A stretch of 64,000 nucleotides of DNA from contig CM074759.1 in assembly GCA_037355855.1 (NCBI GenBank), forward strand, positions 5,704,001 through 5,768,000, read 5' to 3'. Within the stretch, counting starts at the first letter, position 1; each line of letters starts with the position of its first letter. The position numbers and the translations under genes are program-made. Under the pieces are notes generated by a model. The model was not told the DNA's origin, searched no databases, and saw only the letters and a list, made by a program, of their open reading frames with translations. Below, piece by piece: positions 9,007 through 17,991 of this stretch. This stretch comes from Pseudo-nitzschia pungens (Eukaryota; Bacillariophyta; Bacillariophyceae; Bacillariales; Bacillariaceae).

Positions 9007-11016
9007 TCAACCCTGAGGTCCAGTAAGCCAGGCTCTGAGAAGAGCAGCCTCTTGTTGGTATGGCTGCACTGGTGGGACAGGTGCTGCATACTGCTTCCTG
9101 GCAAGGTGGATGGTTGCAAGCCACTGCCTCTTGGCAGTCAGGGTGTAACCTTGTAAGACTTGGAAAGGAGTTTGTAACAGGGAGTGTGACTGGGGGAGTG
9201 CACCAGCTGCACCAATGGCCAATTCAGAGGTGATGGAAGCATCAAGAGATTGGTGTTGTTCAGCATCAAGGGTACCCCCAGGACCATGGAGTCGTTCATT
9301 TCTGTAGGTCCAAAGATCCCAGGAGGTAAGAAAGAACTGATGGATGATAGCTGTGGCCCAGCGTTTGGGAGAGCGCTTGCTTCCAATGTGGGAGTAGTAG
9401 TCAGCCTGGATTTGGTACCAGTGAGGAGACCACCTACCAAGGAGCCAGTTGTGCCAACCAATTGTCCTCTGTGCTCTGACAGCAGAAGCAATTGCAAGTG
9501 AGTAGGATGATGGATAAATTCTCTGGCCCTTCCGAACTCTGGTGAGAAGATCCACAATGGCAACAACCAATGAGGGATCAGTTTGTTCAACTTCAAGCCT
9601 CTTCTGCAGTGGTCCCTTGAAAGCTGACACACTGTGCTGTACTGCCCCAGTGTCCTTGCAGGAGAGCACATGAGAAACCTTCTCGTTGTCTGCATCACAC
9701 AATGGGCACCTGGAGTGATCCTGATACTGGTAGTGGAGGAGTTGGTTGCCAACACCAATGCATCCAGAAGCAAATTTGACAAACCACCTTTGCATGCCAG
9801 GAGGTAAACGCTTGAAGGCAGTCAGATGGGCACACCAATGGATGGAACCCAAAACAGGTTGTGGAATGGGGATGTCATGGTGGGTCTGCCAATATTTAAG
9901 AAGAGGAGGACCGGAAATAGCAACATGCAAAGCATTCTGATCAAACCTTGAACACTTGCATCCATTTAGAGAAAAGGCCCAAGGCTCAAACACAAGTCTG
10001 GGATAGTGATGGGCAGAAGCTCTATGGACAGAGAGAAATGCCTTTGCCATGCTGTCAACCTGATGATTGCGAAGGGCCCACCAATCAAGAAAGAGTCCAG
10101 CTTGATGTCCCTGAACCCAGTGAAAGTGCACAGAAATTGGCAGGGCAGAAATCATGTTTCGGATGACATAAACATAATCAAAAGACTTCTGGGAAATAAC
10201 CAAAGGCCAAGATCCCTGAGCCTGTTTGAGAGCTGTGTCACCATCAAGGGCAATGTTGATAGAGCCAGAAGCAATATCATAAAGACTCACCAGAGCAGTG
10301 CAACAGGTGAGAACCCCAATGATACCTGCCAGTTCACTCCTATAGGATGACTGATCCTCAGGGGATCCACTGACAAAATTACAGCCAGTGAGGAACAAGG
10401 AAGCAGACTTGGTGGAGGTATTGGGTGACATAATGAAAGCAGAAGTTCCTCTGAGAAGGTCCGGATCAAATGAACCATCACAGACAGCACTGGCAGTGCC
10501 ACTCTGGATAGCATCAACAAGGTGCTGACAGCCAGCCTGTGGTAGGGAATATTTGTGGAGAAGTACCCTTGGAGACTCACAGAGTGCATCAAAGGCATCT
10601 GCAGGGGAAGCTGGAAGAGAATCAAATGGATTGTACTCCAGAGGATCCAAGTCAGGAGGTTCAGAAACAAAAGCTGAGGACCCAACAACGCGTACAACTT
10701 GGCCGCAAATAACAGGGCAGACAAGCACATCAGCACAGGCTGGTTTGTCAGAAATGAGTTCAGAAGTGATCCTGTATCTGCCCCTGCCTTGGGAGATGCT
10801 CACAGTCCAGCCAGTAGAAGTTTTGCAGAATATTCTGTTGGTAGATAGAGACATAAACCAAGGCCAAAGAGAAGCTGTCTGGGGAGAGAGCCAATTCCCA
10901 AGATGAAAGGAAGGAGCCAATGCCCTGGCTGCAGGGGGTGGACAGGGGGAAGAAAACAGGTTTGAAGAGCCTGAGTCCATAAGCGCTGTGCTGCTGGAGG
11001 CCAAGATGGAGGACAT
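9007..11016 (-). CDS. LINE C ORF2, C-terminal part: RNase H and CCHC zinc finger
   Basis: The 669-codon frame overlaps the end of the 1372-codon ORF2 frame in a different phase. The RNase HI fold is clear: DGSFD near residue 179, SELAGI, ALDGDTAL, VQGHQ, and VDSMAK in order. A zf-RVT-like finger, CPLCDADNEKVSHVLSC (C-x2-C, H, C), follows near residues 437-453. The listed ATG at 11016 is just the first in the open frame; the protein is expected to be continuous with the upstream RT by a frame change between about 10800 and 11016. Whether this is a mutation or programmed frameshifting cannot be told from this copy. RNase H would remove template RNA during target-primed reverse transcription. 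Confidence 0.85.
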   Translation of the reverse strand: MSSILASSSTALMDSGSSNLFSSPCPPPAARALAPSFHLGNWLSPQTASLWPWFMSLSTNRIFCKTSTGWTVSISQGRGRYRITSELISDKPACADVLVCPVICGQVVRVVGSSAFVSEPPDLDPLEYNPFDSLPASPADAFDALCESPRVLLHKYSLPQAGCQHLVDAIQSGTASAVCDGSFDPDLLRGTSAFIMSPNTSTKSASLFLTGCNFVSGSPEDQSSYRSELAGIIGVLTCCTALVSLYDIASGSINIALDGDTALKQAQGSWPLVISQKSFDYVYVIRNMISALPISVHFHWVQGHQAGLFLDWWALRNHQVDSMAKAFLSVHRASAHHYPRLVFEPWAFSLNGCKCSRFDQNALHVAISGPPLLKYWQTHHDIPIPQPVLGSIHWCAHLTAFKRLPPGMQRWFVKFASGCIGVGNQLLHYQYQDHSRCPLCDADNEKVSHVLSCKDTGAVQHSVSAFKGPLQKRLEVEQTDPSLVVAIVDLLTRVRKGQRIYPSSYSLAIASAVRAQRTIGWHNWLLGRWSPHWYQIQADYYSHIGSKRSPKRWATAIIHQFFLTSWDLWTYRNERLHGPGGTLDAEQHQSLDASITSELAIGAAGALPQSHSLLQTPFQVLQGYTLTAKRQWLATIHLARKQYAAPVPPVQPYQQEAALLRAWLTGPQG

Positions 11017-14000
11017 CTAGGCCAGTCAAGATGATCCCTCAAGTGATTGGAGGATGTCAGCTGGAAAGCCATGGGAGAGAGTCTTTTCCCATCTGGAGTA
11101 CAAATATCAGAAAGGGACACAGCCTTGAGTGACATGCGAATGTGGTTCAAGAGGGACAAGTCAGCACCTCTGAAGCCAGCGTTGACAAAGGCTTGCATGA
11201 GATAACAGTCATTGGAACGTAACAGAGGAAGATCTGGGAAGTCTTCAAACAAGCTCACAGGGTGAACAGAGAAAAACTTCCACACATGTTTGTACCAGCA
11301 AGGAGTGATGTAGGAAGCAAAAGGGTAATATGGTGTGACACCAAGATGGAGAGGAATGCCAAGTTCGAGCCGGAGAGACTCAGCAGTGAGCCTGAGAATC
11401 CGACCAGTTTGGGAGGACCTGACAGATTCCTGAAAGAGAGTGGCAATATGACTGAACTCTTGGAGGAGGTATGGATGAATGAATCCAAAGCCTTGATAGA
11501 GGGAAGGACCATAGAATACATGTCTGGGAAATGTCCGTGACATCCCTGCTTTATTCAGCACAGGAACAAGTGCTGGGTGAATGATCTTTGTCCAGGTGGC
11601 CTCATCAAGTTGCGTGACAGGCATGGGGTATTCAACAGATTTCATGAAAGAATACTTGAAGGTGTAGAGGGATGCGCGCTTCTCACACTTGGAAGCCTTG
11701 AGTTGAGAGCCAAAAGACTGAGACTGGGACTTCATGTGAGCAATCTGTGCTTCCTCATTGCCATCCATGGAGATAAAAACCCCAAGGGTCTTGTCAGCAT
11801 GATCAACTTCAAACCGATCCAGGGTAGCTCGATTGCCATGTTTGTCAGCAACAGAGAAGTCACCGGGCATGTCAGCAATTGAGCGATAGTCCCAACTGGA
11901 TCCATTCCATTTGAAATCAATCAAATAACAGAAGGATTTGGCAGGTTCAATAGCACCACCAGTGGCAATAATCCCTCCAGCCCATCTGTCAAGAGCTTCC
12001 TGAAAATCAACAGCCAATTCCTCACCAGATGTTGAGGAATCAGAGCCAGCACAAAACAAATCTGTGTCATCCACAAAGGCAAAACCCACAAGAGAAACCA
12101 GTTGCAGTGACAATGAAGTGATAAGATGGACACCATGCCCAGCCTGTTGCATCATTCGGAAGACAATTGTTGACACCAAAGCCCAAAGAGTTGGACCAAT
12201 ACCATTGCCTTGGCCACAGCCACTGAGAGGAACAGGTTCATCACCATACACAGGGCCGGACCGACCAAAACCAGTTTTGATGTGGTGCTTAGCATGTTGC
12301 AGAGTAGACAGAAGAACTTCACACACATGTGCAGGAACCCCAAAGCTCTGGAGAGTGAGACCTGCAATGGGATGAGAGATTCTATCATAACAGCCCTTGG
12401 CATCATTCATAGCAACAGCACCAGATCTGCGCTTCTGCCGCAACACATCACAGATGAGCTTCTTGTTCAGGCAGGTGTTGATGGCCTTGTGGTGTTTCCT
12501 GCTTCCATGTTGATCAACAGCCACGGCATTGGCACGTTCAGCATAGGCAAGAATGCGTCTGCCAATCATCTTGTTGTTGATTTGGAACTCAGGAGACATC
12601 AGCTGAATAAGCCTCATCTTATCCACTCTATATTCACCAGGTTTCTTGAAGATCTCAACATCAGTGATGACCTGCCAAGCAGAAGGAGAGAAGCCAACAA
12701 TCAATGGGACAGATCTCAGGAGAGTGTCAAACTTGTTCAACTGGGGATCAAGGGCAAATGCCTTGTGGTGGGCAAAACTCAAACAAGAAGGTTCACTTGC
12801 TGTGCGTTCCCTCTGGCGTTTCCAGGCAGCAGCATTGTCAGCTGGACACACTGAATAGTCAAAGGGGGGCAAACTCAGTATAGAGTCAGGGACTTTGAGA
12901 CAGGAAAGAAATTCAGAAAGGTATTTGTCAGTGGCAGGAGGAGGAATGTATGTGCCATCAAGAACATGAGTAGCAGCATGGGCAGTGCCTAGGTAGCCGA
13001 AATCTTGAATGAAGGAGGGATGCATGGAAGGAGTGCCAAGACACTGCTGTTGACGCCGGACATTGGATTCAGCCATAGCTGGTACCATAGTAGACTGAGA
13101 TTCCAAGACCTGTTCAACACCATCATGGCCAACTGCAATAGCTCGCAAGACTGCTGACTTGTTGACACGTCCCCGAATAGACCGAGCAGCGAGACCAAGC
13201 TCTCTTTGAAGACGTTCCCTGCGCATCCTGGCACGAATCTGGGAAGCATTCTGGTTGTGAGGCTTGCCTTCAGCAAGGAGTGCATCCACCAGGCCTTGAT
13301 TGAAGGAGTCTCTCCATGAGGGGGCCAATTTCTTCACTGCCCGGTATTGCTTGTAAGCTTGTTTCAGATGGAGGAGAGCACTGGAAAGGTCACTGTGTTC
13401 TCCTTTGTAGAGAGAAAGCTTGCATGCCAGCCTTTTCAAAACAGTATGACTGGTGGACACACCCTGTCTCAACTTAACAACACGCCTCCAAAAGTCAATT
13501 GTATCACGATAGACTTGCAGCTGCGGGGACCATGGAACCAGACCAGCTCTAGTGTGGCAGAGGTTTTGTTCAACAGAGAGCCTGAGAGAGGTGGAAGTTT
13601 CATGGAGTACTTCATAGGTGGTGATGAGATCAGCGCGCACAGAAATATCCCCAGACTGAAACTGAGCCAGGAGGTGCTCCAGCTTAGCTTGGAGAGAAAA
13701 CACTCCAGCCTGGAGAAAGCTGTGCCTGACACGCTTGAAATACCGTTGGCGCAGATGAGGGTGGGAGGACTGGAGTTTGGAATGAGAGAAGCTCACAGGA
13801 GGTGGCAGATGTTTGCCCATGAGGCTGCAATTACAAACCTCAATCCAAAGCAGTCTATGGTCAGATTCCATACCATGGGCACCACCAAAGGGACAATACC
13901 CAGCCCTGAGAACATCAACATTCTCAGAGACCCAAATGGCATCAATTGGTGTTCTGGTAGTGTTTCTGTTGTGAGTGGCAGGAGGAGAAGACTTACTATG

Positions 14001-14918
14001 AAGGGTAAGAATGGCCTCTCTGAAACCCAGAGCCCGGAGCTCAAAAGACAAGCCATCAGTCCTGACATCAGCATTCTGGTCAATCCCAACAATGACCTGG
14101 TCACCTGCACCCAGGCAGACCTGAAGGGCAGCAGTCAAATCCCTGTGAAAAAGAATGCATGGATTGGGACTGAAAAGATTTTCAGCTGCTTGAAAGTAGC
14201 GGCACTGTTGATTCCAGACTGAACCAAGATCCCTGTCATTTTCAACAGGGCAGTAAGCAGAAAACATAGTGACAGTGTAGCCATCCCTGCCCTGAAACTT
14301 GACAAAGGACCATCTTCCAAGACCAGAAGGATCAGCCCCATGGGCAATCTTGTGGGAACTGAACAGTTGATCAATGGAAAACCCTGTGCCACCAGGCTGA
14401 AGCCATGAACAGTCAGAAGCTTCATGCTTGTTGTTGGCAAGATAGGAAAAACTTGAGGGACAGACATTCTTCATGCGCCGATTGAAAAGATCACAGGGCA
14501 GGAGTTTGGATTCATTCAAACAATGTTCAGCAAAAAGCGCCACACTTGCATTGCTCTTGACAAATTGACGGGAGTTGTGCTTGGACCTGGACATAAAGGC
14601 AGCTCTACGTTGGGGTCCAATGTTTTGGAAGGTGATAATGGTGGAATTAGAGGATGGAGCTTGGGGAAAGGAATGACCAAAACTGTCAGAATCCTTAGCA
14701 GCAAGTGAGTCTCCATGAAGAGTTAATTGGACAAAATGAGAGACAGGGGAAGAGTCGGAGGAGGAAAAGGGAGAAACAGTAGAAGCATTGATGGGATTTG
14801 GAGTGGAAGGCATCCCATCAAACCTCATACCAGAAGAGCTAACCATGATCAGAAGGAAACCGAGTCTGTCGCTCGGAAGAGAGAGTTGCCGGAGCTGATT
14901 TGGTGGAGACATTGGCAT
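10800..14918 (-). CDS. LINE C ORF2: APE-type endonuclease and reverse transcriptase
   Basis: This 1372-aa frame is the main catalytic protein. The N-terminal APE-like endonuclease shows FQNIGP, an AEH motif, GIDQNAD near residue 278, DAIWVS, and ESDHRLLW near residue 350. RT motifs follow: DAKGCYDRI with Asp 839, GCGQGNGIGPT, and FVDDTD with Asp 950-951. The start codon lies 80 bp inside the end of ORF1, so the two frames overlap. The last ~70 codons are probably out of frame, because the natural continuation (RNase H) is in the 9007-11016 frame. The role is nicking of target DNA and reverse transcription from the nick. Confidence 0.88.
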   Translation of the reverse strand: MPMSPPNQLRQLSLPSDRLGFLLIMVSSSGMRFDGMPSTPNPINASTVSPFSSSDSSPVSHFVQLTLHGDSLAAKDSDSFGHSFPQAPSSNSTIITFQNIGPQRRAAFMSRSKHNSRQFVKSNASVALFAEHCLNESKLLPCDLFNRRMKNVCPSSFSYLANNKHEASDCSWLQPGGTGFSIDQLFSSHKIAHGADPSGLGRWSFVKFQGRDGYTVTMFSAYCPVENDRDLGSVWNQQCRYFQAAENLFSPNPCILFHRDLTAALQVCLGAGDQVIVGIDQNADVRTDGLSFELRALGFREAILTLHSKSSPPATHNRNTTRTPIDAIWVSENVDVLRAGYCPFGGAHGMESDHRLLWIEVCNCSLMGKHLPPPVSFSHSKLQSSHPHLRQRYFKRVRHSFLQAGVFSLQAKLEHLLAQFQSGDISVRADLITTYEVLHETSTSLRLSVEQNLCHTRAGLVPWSPQLQVYRDTIDFWRRVVKLRQGVSTSHTVLKRLACKLSLYKGEHSDLSSALLHLKQAYKQYRAVKKLAPSWRDSFNQGLVDALLAEGKPHNQNASQIRARMRRERLQRELGLAARSIRGRVNKSAVLRAIAVGHDGVEQVLESQSTMVPAMAESNVRRQQQCLGTPSMHPSFIQDFGYLGTAHAATHVLDGTYIPPPATDKYLSEFLSCLKVPDSILSLPPFDYSVCPADNAAAWKRQRERTASEPSCLSFAHHKAFALDPQLNKFDTLLRSVPLIVGFSPSAWQVITDVEIFKKPGEYRVDKMRLIQLMSPEFQINNKMIGRRILAYAERANAVAVDQHGSRKHHKAINTCLNKKLICDVLRQKRRSGAVAMNDAKGCYDRISHPIAGLTLQSFGVPAHVCEVLLSTLQHAKHHIKTGFGRSGPVYGDEPVPLSGCGQGNGIGPTLWALVSTIVFRMMQQAGHGVHLITSLSLQLVSLVGFAFVDDTDLFCAGSDSSTSGEELAVDFQEALDRWAGGIIATGGAIEPAKSFCYLIDFKWNGSSWDYRSIADMPGDFSVADKHGNRATLDRFEVDHADKTLGVFISMDGNEEAQIAHMKSQSQSFGSQLKASKCEKRASLYTFKYSFMKSVEYPMPVTQLDEATWTKIIHPALVPVLNKAGMSRTFPRHVFYGPSLYQGFGFIHPYLLQEFSHIATLFQESVRSSQTGRILRLTAESLRLELGIPLHLGVTPYYPFASYITPCWYKHVWKFFSVHPVSLFEDFPDLPLLRSNDCYLMQAFVNAGFRGADLSLLNHIRMSLKAVSLSDICTPDGKRLSPMAFQLTSSNHLRDHLDWPRCPPSWPPAAQRLWTQALQTCFLPPVHPLQPGHWLLPFILGIGSLPRQLLFGLGLCLYLPTEYSAKLLLAGL

Positions 14919-17900
14919 GGCTCAAATCACTGACACTAGCATCATGGCTGGAGGAGAATGCTATAGCAGCAACCCCAAGCCTCAAAGCAGAGGCTGCATC
15001 TTCCTCACCACCGGCAGCAGGAACTTCAGTTGAGGCATCAGGAGAGGCCACAGGGAGGTCACCAGCCATGGCATTATGGGGAGGATCAGGAACTTCAGGG
15101 GGAACATCAGGAGAGACACCAGGGGAGGCATCAGCCTTTGCAGCATTGGGAGGATCACCTCCAGGAGGAGCAGCACCTGCAGGCGCTGAAGCCTGGAGAG
15201 CAGTGAGATTGGAAGTGCCGGTTGCTAATGTATCCATGGATTGAGAATCATCAAAGCCTCCACCACCACTGTCAGCACGGGCTTGGAGGTTAAAGTGCAA
15301 ATCCAGATCAAAAGTGATGTCTGGGGCAAGGTCAACTGACAAGTCATCATCAACAAGCTCCCAATCTCTGGCATCCCCATCACCAAAAAAGGGAAGAGAG
15401 TCATCCTGCATTGGATCTGCAGCAGGTTCAGTTTCCACAACACAATTGACAGCAGCATCCCAATGGTAAGCTTCCATTTCAGTCAAGCACTCAGAAGAGA
15501 ACCATTGTCTAACACAAGAACCATAATGAGCTTCCAGAATAATAGGCAGGAAAGACAACATGGCCATTGCTTCAGCCTTGGTAGTGATGTTGTACAAAGC
15601 AAGGATCTCGCCTCGGTATGAACTGGTATCAACAGAAAGAAAAAGAGGCCATGACCAATTGTCACGGGTTCTGATGCCCAGAAGCACACTGCGCAGTGTC
15701 TTCAAACCCAGCCCTTGACCCAAGTCAACTGGAAGATCAAGATCAACTACCCCCAGAACAGGAGCAGTTTCATGGCTCTCAATAAATTTGGCTTGGCGGT
15801 GCTGAGCCTGGCGAACAGTCTTGAGCTTGGAAGGGGGGAGAGGTCTGTCAGAAGGATTGGTAGCTGTCTCAATAAACTTGTAGAATTTACCATCAGGTAA
15901 AGAGGCAATGTCTGAAGGTTTGCAACGGTTGAACTGGGCTTTGAGGAGCTTAACAGTTTGGGCGCGCTTTGTAGCATCACATAAAACATGAGCAGCCAGA
16001 ACCGGATTGGGATCAGGAGTTCTGGAGTTGTCAAGACTGATATTCTTCCTGATAACAGCAATAGGACATGCCTGAAACCTGGGATGAGTCTGAAGCAATT
16101 CGTTGTAGTGGTCAAGATCAAAACTCTGCATGTAAGATCCAAGGAGAAAGCCACAGGTGACAATAACTGGGGCCTGTATGTGGTCATATTTCAGGTCCAT
16201 GTCACGGTCTCTGAGCCTCTGGAGCAACTGGGCTGAAAAGAGATTCTCCAAGGAAACACTGTGTCCCACAAAGAACCTTAAGTGAGGAGCAGTTCTGCTT
16301 CGAAGCCAGAGCTGAGCAACATACAATTCCAAGGTCTTCCTGTCAGGAAGGGTAGTCCAAAGCTTGGTAACAGGCTTGGCCTTGGGATTGAGCCGGGCTC
16401 TTGAGGGAAAAACATACAACACCAAGCGCTGGTCAACAGTCCAAAGAAGATCCAAAGCTTCCTTGAGAGACTTGAGCAGTTCATCATACAGTTCCCCAGG
16501 GCGTTGTGACATCAACCTTGGAAGGGACAGAGTGACATAAGAACTATGAGAACACTTGGTGCCAGCAGTGACATCCACTGGAGCTCTAGAATCACTGGAG
16601 CAGACCCCCCGGCGTTGGAGGAAATGCCCAGCAGAAGAGGACAAGACAGTAGCACCACCACCACCAGGAAGAAAGGACACTGATTTGGAAGTGGAAGATT
16701 TGGAAGTGGAAGCATCATCAGCCACAGGTGGCGCAGGTGTAGGAGGTCGCTTCTTGAAATGCCAGTGAGAACCAAGCACCTGATTGGCTGCCAACCATAC
16801 TTTGCCTTCAGTGCTGGGGAGAAGGTTGCCCTCACAATACAGGTCATCAAAACACTCAGGTGACATCTTGGCCAGACCAATAAGACATCTCTTTAGAGCA
16901 TGGCCGGAAGGTTGCTTGGTCCAGTCTGCAGAGGCTTGAAAGCAGAGAGAAGCAAGGGAAACCAGGGACTCCACAGAAGCAGTTCTCCACTCAGGGCTGT
17001 CAGGAAAAGCTTGAGCATATGCTGGAGGGATTGCAGACTGACAGACATCATGGATGGATTTCTTGTCGTTACCCTCCTTCTTGCTGAAGAAGTGTGTAGG
17101 GCTTGGACACCCAGCCCATAACCGGTGACCTGTTGGAGATTTGCGAAGGGCCTGAATTGCAGAAGGTATGGGAGACTTGCCAGAACAGGGACCCTTACCA
17201 TAAAAACACCAGAAGAAGGAAGCAGAATGAGCCCTGTTTGCAGCAGCCAAAGCCTCCTTGCGTTGGAATTGACGTGCTTTCTGCTGAGAGGGATCAGACT
17301 TCTGGGCAGAAGAAAAGGCAAGAGTAGATTGCTTGAGGATAGATGAAGCAGGGAACTTGCCTGAGGTCGTAGAACCCATTGGGGTGTTTCTGGACGTCTG
17401 TTGGCCTGGCAGCTGGGAGCCTGGCTGCTTGGATCCTGACTGCTGGGAGCCTGAGGACTGGGATCCTGAGGGCTTGGAGCCTGGCAGCTTGGGGTCTGAC
17501 GGCAGAGTACCTGACGGCGGAGGACCTGACTTCTGGGAGCCTGACTGAGAAGCTGCTGACAGAGAAGAAGACTGCAAGGAATCCCCTGGTGCAGATTCCC
17601 CTGGTGCAGGTTCAGTGCCAAGCATATCAACATCAGAAAGCACACCTGCAGATGAGGACACAGAAGAAGAGGAAGACATATCATCAACAGAAGACCCATG
17701 CATAGAGGATGAAGAGGCTGAGGAGGCTGAGGAAGAGGATGATCTGGTATCAAGAGCAGGGGAAGGAGTGGTAAGAGCGGAGGTGGCACTGGAATGTCTT
17801 GGAGGGGTCTGTTGCACAAAGGGACGCTTGTTAGACCGAGACCCAGAGGCAGACCTAGCAGAAGAAGGAGGCGTAGAAGATCTTTTCTTCCGGGAAGCAG

Positions 17901-17991
17901 CTTGGGAGGTGGGCCACCCCTCATTAGGAGGAGGAGTCATTGTACCAGAAGGGGAACAGCTGAGTGCAGAGGCACCAGCTAATGCAACCAA
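14839..17991 (-). CDS. LINE C ORF1, large Ser-rich putative RNA-binding protein
   Basis: The frame is 1050 aa and uninterrupted. The first ~250 residues are Ser/Pro/Gln-rich low complexity with short SGSQ-type repeats and a basic stretch (ASRKKRS). A conserved block FFWCFYGKGPCSGK near residue 265 is shared with the ORF1 at 63026. The C-terminus is again acidic and Ala/Pro-rich. No classical CCHC knuckle or RRM is visible. By position it is the ORF1p equivalent (RNA chaperone), but no fold was recognised. The ATG at 17991 gives a slightly longer N-terminus than the one available in the 63026 copy. Confidence 0.75.
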   Translation of the reverse strand: MVALAGASALSCSPSGTMTPPPNEGWPTSQAASRKKRSSTPPSSARSASGSRSNKRPFVQQTPPRHSSATSALTTPSPALDTRSSSSSASSASSSSMHGSSVDDMSSSSSVSSSAGVLSDVDMLGTEPAPGESAPGDSLQSSSLSAASQSGSQKSGPPPSGTLPSDPKLPGSKPSGSQSSGSQQSGSKQPGSQLPGQQTSRNTPMGSTTSGKFPASSILKQSTLAFSSAQKSDPSQQKARQFQRKEALAAANRAHSASFFWCFYGKGPCSGKSPIPSAIQALRKSPTGHRLWAGCPSPTHFFSKKEGNDKKSIHDVCQSAIPPAYAQAFPDSPEWRTASVESLVSLASLCFQASADWTKQPSGHALKRCLIGLAKMSPECFDDLYCEGNLLPSTEGKVWLAANQVLGSHWHFKKRPPTPAPPVADDASTSKSSTSKSVSFLPGGGGATVLSSSAGHFLQRRGVCSSDSRAPVDVTAGTKCSHSSYVTLSLPRLMSQRPGELYDELLKSLKEALDLLWTVDQRLVLYVFPSRARLNPKAKPVTKLWTTLPDRKTLELYVAQLWLRSRTAPHLRFFVGHSVSLENLFSAQLLQRLRDRDMDLKYDHIQAPVIVTCGFLLGSYMQSFDLDHYNELLQTHPRFQACPIAVIRKNISLDNSRTPDPNPVLAAHVLCDATKRAQTVKLLKAQFNRCKPSDIASLPDGKFYKFIETATNPSDRPLPPSKLKTVRQAQHRQAKFIESHETAPVLGVVDLDLPVDLGQGLGLKTLRSVLLGIRTRDNWSWPLFLSVDTSSYRGEILALYNITTKAEAMAMLSFLPIILEAHYGSCVRQWFSSECLTEMEAYHWDAAVNCVVETEPAADPMQDDSLPFFGDGDARDWELVDDDLSVDLAPDITFDLDLHFNLQARADSGGGGFDDSQSMDTLATGTSNLTALQASAPAGAAPPGGDPPNAAKADASPGVSPDVPPEVPDPPHNAMAGDLPVASPDASTEVPAAGGEEDAASALRLGVAAIAFSSSHDASVSDLSHANVSTKSAPATLSSERQTRFPSDHG

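Noticed and set aside
12210..14222. Plus-strand ORFs of 214 and 291 codons
   Set aside because: They are antisense shadows of LINE C ORF2, whose minus-strand frame contains the RT and endonuclease motifs.
16893..17924. 343-codon Leu/Pro-rich minus-strand ORF
   Set aside because: An alternative frame of the Ser-rich LINE ORF1; composition is explained by the repeats and no family is recognisable.
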